DNA of 22,586 bases from Ettlia oleoabundans (lineage: Eukaryota; Chlorophyta; Chlorophyceae; Chlamydomonadales), in contig JAAMXP010001734.1 in NCBI GenBank assembly GCA_019693395.1, positions 1 to 22,586 of the forward strand, given 5' to 3'. Shown piece by piece: positions 10,124 to 22,586 of the stretch. Position 1 is the first letter of the stretch, and the number at the start of each line of letters is the position of its first letter. The notes below the pieces were generated by a model. That model searched no databases. It saw only the letters and a list, made by a program, of their open reading frames with translations, and was not told the origin of the DNA. A program made the position numbers and the translations under genes.

Positions 10124-11523
10124 ATGGGTTCCTCCTGGCACAAGAAGGCCGAAAGGTCTGGGCGGGAGTGGGTAATTTACGCGGTCGCCGGCGTTGTGCT
10201 GCTTCTCGTGGCAGGAGGCATCACCGTCGGAGTAGTAGTGGGCGGCAAGAGTTCGTCGAGCAGCGATGACGAGCAGCCGCAGAGCACAGGATCTGTGCAG
10301 CCATTATTGTTGCCCCTTGCACCTGCTCCTTCAGTAGTTCGGGAAGCCAGCACGGTAGAGCTTAGCCCGCCTCCAAGCCCGAGTTTGGCAGCCAGCCCAC
10401 CACCGCCAATGCCCACTGCCGCACCAACAACCTCGGCTCCCGCACCGGCACCAGCCGCCCAGGTGCAACCACCACCCACTCCGTTGGCAGTTGGGTCCCC
10501 CCCACCAGTGGCATCAACCCCACCACCTGCATTGTCACCACCACCCCAGCCACCCCCACCAGTCCCCACACCATTGCCTGTGGCAGCACCCACGCAGCCA
10601 GCCTCGCCAAAACCATCCGGCTACGACCCAACATTTGTGGCACCTGGTACCATCAATGGCGCCCCGCCAGGCCCCGGCTTTGTCCAAGATGTGGCCCCTG
10701 GAAAGAAGGGAACCTGCGATATGCAGGACTCTTTCCTTTGGTATTGCAATGGTGAGGAGGATCTGTTGCAACACCGGGGCTGCCCAGACTGCAAAAAGCA
10801 GGATGCTGGTGCACCATAGCCATTCCCCCGTTGGATTCCCAGCTGTGTTTGGGTGCCCATGACAAGCATCTGAGTTGTCTCCTGTGGGAATTACACACTG
10901 CTGCAGATGACATGACGGGAGCCAGCGGCCCAGACATCAACAGCCTTGCACTCATGCACGATGCTGAAATGATGGAGACCTGCGGTTTTGCGGACATGAC
11001 AACCGTAGTAAACTCGGTATGCTGGTCTGAAGCGCTCCTGCTGGCTGCATTGCGGGTCAGGCAAGAGCTGCATGCCGCTCAGGCCCTTGTCTTTGTTGCA
11101 ACAGCAGGTTGCATATTTCCGTTGCAATTTTGTTTTGATTGTTGGCTGCACCAACCTCTCCGCCTGGCTGCAGTTGGTCCAGTGGGCGTACAAAGGCCAA
11201 TGTGGAATTGCGGCGTACACAGTCGCTAGGGCATGCATTGGCCTGCCAGGCATCGCGGATGGATGTAAGCAAATGCCACAAAGTGCATGCACTGCTGCTC
11301 GGTGGAAATGTGCAACAGCAGAGCCGTGCCATCAACAAATACTCCTGTGCCGATTTGTTTTCCCACTTGCTTGTGTGCAGACTGGCGTGCTCGTGTGCAG
11401 CTGTGGCCCAGCGCAGAATCCACAGGCGCAGACTGTGTGCCGCTGTGCATCAAGCTGAGGGGCTTCCAGAACACCGTCACGGAGTATGGCAGAACTGGAG
11501 CCTGCAACAGGCCCAGGGACTAG
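10124..11523 (+). CDS. Type II membrane-anchored proline-rich protein with eight-cysteine C-terminal domain
   Basis: The family is not recognised. Four exons join in phase: 10124-10751, 10907-11016, 11174-11264 and 11381-11523, predicting 323 aa. Residues 1-16 are charged and basic (HKKAERSGREW). Residues 17-39 form one hydrophobic helix (VIYAVAGVVLLLVAGG), read as a signal anchor with the C-terminus outside. A Ser/Asp-rich spacer follows, then a Pro/Ala/Ser stretch at about 66-165 with SPPPSPS and SPPPP units like algal hydroxyproline-rich wall glycoproteins. From about residue 196 the C-terminal region has eight cysteines (TCDM, WYCN, TCGF, QCGI, RACI, ADCV, PLCI, GACN), suggesting disulfides. 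A cell-wall or surface role is inference. The start at 10124 is the ATG just before the anchor; the frame is open further upstream. AATAAA occurs at 11727-11732. Confidence 0.65.
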
Positions 11524-11895
11524 GCACGCAAACCAGCCCAGAGAACAATTTTTCGGTACCACCTGTCCTTGACATCTAATTTATGTTATCAAAGTCTGAC
11601 TACCACTTGACATCTCTTCTTCCTGTACATACATGAGTGACTGTACAGCCCACCAAGCTGGTCATGCCAATGCCAACGCTACCCCTCTAATTCTGCTCTC
11701 CATGCGGCTTTTTCATAGCGTTGCGCAATAAAACTTGCAAATCTTTGCTTCAAGCAATGCAATCCCAGGTCCTTGTACCAAACATCCTTCGTTCCGTCAA
11801 ATACACACCACAGCTGAAACCAGCCCTAGTGATTTATACGCGCCAATAGTCAACAGTTAGCATGTCAGGGCCATAAGCAGAGGCCAGTTGCAAGC
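11524..11895. other. Convergent 3' region between the Pro-rich membrane protein and ubinuclein
   Basis: These 372 bases hold the two 3' UTRs of a tail-to-tail pair. The stretch is more AT-rich than the flanking exons. It contains one AATAAA on the plus strand at 11727-11732, about 200 bases after the plus-strand stop. No open frame or repeat of note is seen. Confidence 0.45.
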
Positions 11896-14800
11896 TCATA
11901 CAGTGGGGCTTGACGCAGCATCACCGGCAGCAGGCGGTGCCGCTGCATCGTCGTCGGGTGGCGAGTCCGCCGGGGCGCTTGAGGGCGCAGCGGAGCCCGA
12001 GGGTTTGTGTGCTGCATCAGCCAGAGACGACCCAAGGTGTGAAATACGTGCAAAGGACAGTTTGACACAAACACAGCGATAGACCAACTGCACCACAAAG
12101 CTGTCAAGCAAGGCACCAGCACCATTGCTGGCTGGCTATGGGTGGGCCCGCCGGGTCTCACCCGGCTGTGGGGGAGCCACCTCCTTAACACCGGGGAAGG
12201 CCCGCAAAGCGTAGCGCTTGTTGCCGACGTAAACAATGTAGTCCTTGTCCTTCACACGGTACAACGCGCTGCAGGCAGGTAGGCACAATGCAACAGGGGA
12301 TGGGTTGCGCCAATGAGCAGCAGCCAGCCGGAGATGCAGTGCGAGACGACTCCCCAGTTGATTGTAAACCAAGCCTGCCGGCAACTGCAAGGAGCAAAAG
12401 CTAGCTCACTTTTTGGTCTTTCCCTCCCAGTCTGCCCAACCCAGTTCCACTGCCATCCGCGCCACGTCGGCGGTCTGCAGCCCCTCGGGCCCAGCCCGCA
12501 TCAGCGCCTGCAACACAACAATGGCCGGGGCCACGGGTAGAACACCAGGCAACAAACGGCAAGGGTTCTTGGCATTCACTTCAAGCGCTGGCGCAGAGGC
12601 GGAAGCGACTGCAACTGACTCGATGGCAAAAGCAGGGTCAACAGCAGGAAGCAGTGTCATCATCCAGCATGTGACAAAAACAGCGCGCGGTGGCGCCCAA
12701 TTGCCGGATCATCTCACTCACCCGCACGTATGCATACGTGTACTTGCTGGTCTTACTTTGCTTCAACAACTCCCACATCTCCTGCTCGTTTGCGCCGTAA
12801 CCCACAGCACTGGCCACACACTCCTCGTCGCTGACCTTGGGCACAAGAGCCGGCGCTGCTGCAGCGGCGTGGCTTTGGCTGGGGAGCGGAGCCGATGCCG
12901 GCACTGCTGCAGCTGGTTGGCAATGGCTGGCGGCTTCAGCTGGCCCCCCTGCTGCCGCTCGTGATGCAGCCGCCTGCAGCGCTTGTTGCACTGCCGTATT
13001 TGCTGCTACTGCCATAGCCGAGTCACGAGCGTTACCTGAATCCACTGGTGGGCTGACCCGGTTGTTGCCAAGTTGACTGGACGTCTGTTCAGCCCCAACT
13101 GCGCCCTGCTGCTGCTGCTGCTGCTGTCCCTGCTGCTGGGCAGGCATGCCAAGCTTACTTTGTGCTTGCGCCACCGCAAGTGCCACATACAACTCGACTG
13201 GGTCCGATTCCTGCTTAGCACCCGCAGCTGCTCCTGCTTGCCGTGCTGGTGCCTGAGGCTGCTGCTGCTGTGACACTGCAGCCTGAAGCATGTCAGCACC
13301 TACCGCATTGCTTGCAGGCGGAACGGCACTGCCGGGTGCTGCCGCTGCTGGTGCCGCTGCCGCCGCTGGGGCTACGCTAGGCGGTGCCGCAGGTTGGCCA
13401 GCCTGAACGGCAGCAGCAGCTGCCTCCGCTCCTTTGCTGGCTGCAGCCTTCTGAGCCTGCTCCTTGCGCAATCCGGAATTGTACATAGCAACAACATCAT
13501 TTATGCCTGCATTGCAGGGGTGCCGGACTGCGATTGGTTTCAAAGCAGAAGGTGCAGGGACGGCGCTGACAAGCAGAGGTGCAAGCTGCGTTTGTGGCGC
13601 AGGTGCAAGCAGCCAAGCTGCATTGTTGCAAATGCAAGACGGAACGCAGGATTGATTAGCAACGAGCGGTTGCATGTCACACCACTCCAGCTCTTTTGTA
13701 ACTCGTGCTGAAGGGCAGCAGAGGGGTGCACACACATACGCATGGCACTGTGTGGCGCCATGACGCAGGGCGACACAACGAGGTCAGCGCGACAGCGCAC
13801 AACATTGAGCATGCCCCCTTGCTCTGCTCACCAATGGAGTTGGGTGGGAACCAGTTGTAAATCTCCTGCATCAGCAGCTTGCCCTGGGCGCTGCCGACCT
13901 TGCCGCCCTGCAGCAGCAAAGGGCAGCCCAAGACTGCGCACGTGAGTAATCACAACTTGTGTAGCAGTTTGTCCCACCCCCGCCCCCACTGAAGGCTGCC
14001 AGAACCCCAACAGGCACCTTCAACATCCCATATTGTTTTGTGGCATGTTTTGCCAACTGACGTGCACAAAGTTAACTGGAACTCTCGTGCTACTCCCGGC
14101 AAGCCCCTCTACCACAATCACACCCTGCAATGAGACCCACCCCATGCTGGTCCACCATTTGTCACCCCCTGTCATTGCCTCACTCACTTGCAGCTTGCCC
14201 TTCAGGTAATGATACACCGCCTGAACCACGCTGCGATCCAGTGATCGCCATGCTGGCTTGGCTGCTGCAGGCGCTGCAGCACCCGCCTGCGTGGAACCTG
14301 GTGCTGCTGCCGCGCCAGCCTGCAAAGCAGCATGGCACGATGAAGGCGGAGGTACCAGAGGCAGCGTGGAATATGACCCTGCTGCTTATCCTGGGAACAT
14401 AAGGACAGCGCATAGACATGCATAGCACAGGAAGGTGCATGATGCATCAAGCAGCAACGACTCAGCAGCCAGGTGGACCATACCTGGGCAGGGGGTGACG
14501 TGCTGCTGCTGCGCTGCGGAGGTGGCGCCTCAAAGTCATCATCCGAACCAACTAAAGACGGCAGATCTTGATCAGGCAGGTGTTTGAGTCCGCAGCAAGA
14601 CCGAGCAGAACCGTGTAGGTAAGAAGCTAAGGGCGAGTCTGTTACCATTGTAGGACAGGCATTGCCCCAATGCTCAGCAATGCACACACCCTCAATTGCA
14701 GCCTAAATTCTGCCCTCCAGCCTTTTCCCTGCCTGCGTCCTCACCAGGTCGAGCCTTGACCTTGGCGGCTATCAGCTGCTTCAGCTCCGCCTGGGTTACC

Positions 14801-17800
14801 ACCTTGCCTTCAGAGGCCTTCTTGTCCTGCATATGTTGACACAGGCAAACATGCCGGGTGAACTGGGGAAAGCACCCTGCAGGCGACACACATGCGACAC
14901 TGGCTGCTGATTCCTGACAGCAGCTTGCCTTGCCCTTATCTCAACTAACAAATAGACGACAAAGATAAGGCCCATGCGCACACACCTTGGTTGTGTTGCG
15001 CAGGACGTTGGACACGCTGGGCCGGGAGGCAAATGGGTGGAGGAAGCTCAGCAGCTCGTTGATGATGCGGGTGCCAGCGGCCTGCAGGTGGCATGTACTC
15101 TTAGAAGAAGGGATAAGGTGTGCAACGCAAACCCATAGGAAGTGGCAAGAACAATGAGCAGGAGGGCTTTACTAGCAGCAGTGCAGGACACTTGCTCTTG
15201 CCAGCGCAGTACCCAATTTTCAAATTCCTGTTAGCAGCAGGCAGGCATTCGCGCATCCCGCAGCCATACACACGTTGCCAACAGCATCTGTCTGCTGCAG
15301 GTAAAGCGGTGAGAAGGCTTCTAGCGCTGATTTCAAGGCTTTGGGCATTGACCGCCGCTGCTTCTTGCCCTCCTCCCCCTCCGGCCCAGCCGGTGGTGCA
15401 GGTGCTGGCGGCGGCAGCTGATCAGCCACTGCTTTGATCCTGCCTATGGCGGCCGCAACTTCCGCTGACAACTCATACGGAACTGCATGCACGGTAGACC
15501 ACGCAAGCAATCAGGCGTGCAGGCAAGCAGGTGTACATTCAAGAGTCCTCCACATTTAGCCATAGCAACCATGCCAAACCGTGTACCATAGGCACCTGGG
15601 AAGGATTGCCCCTAAAACTCGTCTCAAGCCACATCTTTGCATCTTCCGCCTGCCAGCCTCACCTTTCTTCTTAGCGGACAGCGATGGCTGCGAGCCTGAG
15701 CGTTGTGACGCAATGCCGCCGAAGGCCGCAGCAGGCGGGGCCGCCACGGCAGGCACAGATGCCGCACCCGCTGCAGATGGCGCGGCAATTGCTGGTGCGA
15801 CTCCAGCGGCAGCCATCTGTCCCGCCTTCTGGGCCCTCTGTGCAATCGACAGCTTGGCAGCCGGCACTGCCACTGGCACAGGCATCGCTGCGGCTCCACC
15901 CCCCACAGCCTCGGGAACAATCTTTTTCTTTTTTGCGGGCTTGTCCGCCGCTTCGCTGCCCTCCCCCTCAGCTGCTGTCTCTTCCTGTTTACGCTTCTTC
16001 TTCTCTCCTCCAACCTTGGTCTCCTGCAGGGCACCTAGCCACACATGCATATACTCAGGGAGTAGCCAAATGCCATCCACACACACCACACGAATAGCCA
16101 GCTGGCCAACTAGCTGGCAACAGCAGCAAGTCAAGATTGCTGCCTGCTGGCACCCTGCATGACAGATTTGCCAGTCTGATGAGCAATGCCCAGCGATAGC
16201 CGCAAGCGACCAGCACCTTGGGCATGGGAGGGGCCGCCTCTCCGCCTGCTGCTGCAGCTGCTGCATCCTCCTCTGCCTTGCGCTTGCCACCACCGCCCCC
16301 TCCTTTCTTGCCCTTGTCCAGCTCTTCATAGCCTGGCAGCATCTCATCTGTGCGCTCAATCTCTCCCTGCACCCAGCATTATAGGACAGGCAGGCCTCAG
16401 CTGAGAGCAGGCAGGGGTACAGATTGGGGTGGTCGGCAGGGGTTAGCGGCAGCGGGCATTGGTGCACGTACCTTGCTGATGAAGAAGCCGGTGTGCTTGG
16501 GCTTGCGCTTGTCGTGCTCCACAAATTGCAAAAACTCTGGAGGAAAGGAGAACAAGACACATGCAGCGCATTGCATGAATGAGCGGTATATGCGGGCACA
16601 CCAGGCATTCAGGGTGATGCAAATGAAGAATCAATCACACATACAGCAGCAGTCTGATCAGCCTCTTGAGACCACTCACCTTTCACAGAAAAAAGCTGGA
16701 ACCATTGCTTTTCAACCGGCATGTCATTGCACATCCTAGCTGTCGCTGTACCAGGAAGGTGAACCAGCCCCATGCAGGAAGCCCTCCTGTAGGCACATAC
16801 ATGTGCATGGGTGTATGCCAAGTGTTTCATTGCTCCTTACCTTCGTCATCGATAAAGTCATCAAAGTGGTCATAGTCCTGCCACCGATCCCTTCTCTTCT
16901 TCCCCTTGCCGCCCTTGCCCTCACCCTTGGCCTCAGCGCCGCTCCCTCCGTCGCCGCCGCTGCCACCGCCTTCCTCCCCTTCATACTCTGTCTCGCTGCC
17001 GCTGTCGCTGGCCTCCTCATCCGGTTCACCACTTTCATCGTCATCATCTGAGAGAGCACCCACCTGCAGCATCATCCGTGCAAAGGCGGAACCTGAAGAT
17101 TGAAGGGTCAACACAGCACTCACCTCACCATTTGGGGCATGCAGCAGCAGCAAATAGTGAGTGCATTTAGAATATTTTAATATATATGGGAAATATTATA
17201 TATAGATACATATATAGAATATATATGGGAAGGAATTTTTGCTTCCTTCCCATCAGTCAATCGGGTAGAGTTCAACAGCAGCACTTTGTGCCCCGATGCT
17301 TCTGGGGCAGTAACTCACACAATAGGTCGCCTCCAGCTTGGCAAGCATTCGTGTCCATGTGTCCTCTTGCCGTGCGATGCGCCCCTGCACACAATAATGG
17401 ACTTATCGTAAGCAGCACGGTGTCACTGATTGCCATCCAGAAAGCAACATATTGCCCAACCGCCACAACCTCATCATGGCGAAGGAGTGCTGCCACGGTA
17501 CGCACCCTCATTAGCAGGGGATCGTCGCTGGTGCCATTCTCTGGTTGCTTGGCCCCCTTTGCAGGTTTCTGCACCCCTCTGTCTTTGAGTATCTGCAGGC
17601 CAATGGCGCATGGTAAATGACGTGCACCAAGGGGACGGGCAGGATGGCAGACAGCTGCCGGAGTGGCCGACAGCGCCCGCTCACCTGTCGCCAGTCCACC
17701 TCGTTGTCGGATGCACCCGTTAGCTCCCAAAACACCTTGCGATCGGGACCCAGATTCTCTCGTGCCCACTCCGACAGCGAGCGTTGCCCATCCAGCTGAA

Positions 17801-17942
17801 CAGCCGGGAGCAGCGATGGGTCGCAGGCTTCCGCCTGCTGCTCTGTAGCGTTTTCAAATTCTGGATTCTTTTCCAAAGGACTTTGCACCAGCTGAGGCAC
17901 GATTCGTCGCCGCGGCTTGGCAGCCTGAGCCGCCGACGCCAT
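11896..17942 (-). CDS. UBN: Ubinuclein/HPC2-family subunit of the HIRA histone chaperone, with HARE-HTH-like C-terminus
   Basis: Ubinuclein binds HIRA and histone H3.3-H4 for replication-independent nucleosome assembly in the nucleus. Seventeen exons join in phase (1009 aa): 17942-17685, 17592-17470, 17384-17319, 17063-16841, 16536-16472, 16366-16217, 16023-15663, 15482-15274, 15081-14986, 14826-14745, 14566-14484, 14319-14188, 13907-13832, 13506-12722, 12507-12410, 12268-12162 and 12011-11896. The Hpc2-related domain spans residues about 210-250: YDHFDDFIDDEEFLQF then HTGFFISKGEIER, preceded by an acidic tract. Basic KKKRKQEE and KPAKKKKIV follow as likely nuclear signals. Residues about 416-545 resemble the ubinuclein middle domain (SAEVAAAIGRIKAVADQL, RIINELLSFLHPFASRP). 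Exon 14 is Ala/Gln-rich with a seven-Gln run. Residues about 895-965 resemble a HARE-HTH winged helix (RALMRAGPEGLQTADVAR, YALRAF). No internal start or break in phase suggests two genes, but transcript support is lacking. Confidence 0.83.
13106..13126 (-). repeat. CAG (polyglutamine) microsatellite in ubinuclein exon 14
   Basis: There are seven perfect CTG units on the plus strand, read as CAG on the coding strand. They encode seven consecutive Gln at about residues 768-774, just after a shorter Gln run separated by Gly. This is length-variable coding low complexity rather than a mobile element. Confidence 0.9.
17161..17252. repeat. AT-rich intronic patch ending in a perfect 10-base inverted repeat
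   Basis: Inside the third ubinuclein intron, 17161-17230 is almost wholly A and T and carries two direct copies of ATATATGGGA (ending near 17191 and at 17230). It ends in a hairpin: TGGGAAGGAA at 17226-17235 pairs perfectly with TTCCTTCCCA at 17243-17252 around a seven-base loop. The composition contrasts sharply with the surrounding GC-rich coding DNA. Confidence 0.75.
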
Positions 17943-18420
17943 CGCGATTGATCAGGACTTGAGCCCCGCAACCAACAAGAGCCGGAAACACTGAGTCCAC
18001 AGCAGCCAGAACTCCTGTAAGTTTGGTTCCATGCACCTGCTGACAGGGCGGAGTGCCCTCGAGTGGCGGTACGCCCAGGAGCGGTCGCACTTCAAACGCA
18101 ACCCTGTGCTGTCCAACTGTTTCCCTGCCATTTCTGTGTGCAGGTTACAAACACAAGGCCTGCTAGAGTGTACAAGCTCCCCACAGGCAGTCATGCAATA
18201 GCTAAGCAACACAGAGGAGCCGGCAGCGGGCAGTGGGTGCTGCAGCACATGCTTTTGGCAGCACCGATGCAAGTTCTGCTGAACACACAACAGTCAACAG
18301 ATCGACAAGAGACCAAGGAAAATTGCATTGGTGGGTGATTGCACAACCAAATGGCGAGACAGCCTAGCTTAGTACTCGCAGGAACAAGGGAATTGGGAAC
18401 AGCGCGGCCGGAGGGGTTAG
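17943..18420. other. Intergenic: ubinuclein promoter/5' UTR and FtsH 3' UTR
   Basis: These 478 bases separate the FtsH stop codon from the ubinuclein start codon, both on the minus strand. A minus-strand TGTAA lies at 18149-18145, 272 bases past the FtsH stop, and is a candidate green-algal poly(A) signal. The ubinuclein promoter should lie between it and 17943. No clear TATA box, repeat or RNA gene is visible. Confidence 0.45.
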
Positions 18421-22380
<3,960 letters not shown>

Positions 22381-22390
22381 CTGCAGCGGA

Positions 22391-22586
22391 AGGGGGGGAT
22401 AGGGTAGGGTGGCAAGAGAGGCAGTGCTTAGACACACAGATGGCCATTCACAAGGACAGAAGAAGGGAGTCTCAGACACTGCTGAATGGGGTAAACGCTG
22501 CTTGTTCGGGCCCCAATGGTGCCACGTTGTATCCATGAGCGACGCAATAGTAAGCAGACACCCCCAGAGCAACTGTTGGGCAGAGC
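22391..22586. other. FTSH4: Presumed intron and upstream sequence of FtsH
   Basis: The first visible FtsH exon begins at 22380 after an acceptor GCTGCAG and enters in phase 2, so another exon must lie upstream. I cannot identify that exon in the last 196 bases, which read as intron. Confidence 0.4.

Noticed and set aside
10177..10593. Minus-strand Gly-rich open frame (GGGWGGGDNAGGG)
   Set aside because: It is the reverse of the Pro-rich region of the membrane protein; Pro codons read as Gly on the other strand.
12638..13735. A separate single-exon gene of 365 codons on the minus strand
   Set aside because: Only 13506-12722 behaves as an exon, bounded by TGCAG and GTGAGT and in phase with both neighbours; the ends of the frame are intron read-through.
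15581..16162. 193-codon plus-strand open frame, Ala-rich
   Set aside because: It is antisense to ubinuclein exon 7, whose Ala/Pro-rich GC codons leave the reverse frame open; there is no splice or domain support.

Overview
This window is nuclear DNA of a photosynthetic eukaryote, most likely a chlorophyte green alga. All its genes are interrupted by short spliceosomal introns (GT donors such as GTGAGT or GTAAGT, acceptors ending in CAG). The best-recognised proteins resemble plant and algal versions: an Arabidopsis SLP1-like phosphatase, a plant FtsH4-like protease and a ubinuclein. Proteins are rich in Ala, Gln and Pro low-complexity tracts. The species cannot be named from the sequence. No tRNA, rRNA, CRISPR array, operon or intact mobile element was seen. 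Gene models were built by hand, joining exons only where splice sites and reading phase agree.

Layout from left to right. (1) 275-1870, minus: 5' part of the 60S stalk protein P0; its 3' exons lie off the left edge. (2) 2691-4076, minus: TEX261/Svp26 family ER-Golgi membrane protein, five exons. (3) 4479-7520, plus: Shewanella-like protein phosphatase SLP1, divergent from TEX261; its first exon is uncertain. (4) 7890 to about 9786, minus: unrecognised acidic-tailed protein with tandem SUMO-type VKQE motifs, tail to tail with SLP1. (5) 10124-11523, plus: type II membrane-anchored, proline-rich protein with an eight-cysteine C-terminal domain of unknown family. (6) 11896-17942, minus: 17-exon ubinuclein (HIRA histone-chaperone complex) whose model ends in a HARE-HTH-like winged-helix region. 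(7) 18421-22380, minus: FtsH4/YME1-type i-AAA protease, 3' complete, with its N-terminus off the right edge.

The genes are unrelated in pathway: translation, ER-Golgi sorting, plastid dephosphorylation, cell surface, chromatin and organellar proteolysis. This is an ordinary eukaryotic gene neighbourhood with mixed orientations rather than a functional cluster. The most notable points are the ubinuclein/HARE-HTH combination, the unknown protein with serial SUMO consensus sites, the unclassified cysteine-rich surface protein, and a duplicated fragment of an FtsH exon inside its own upstream intron.
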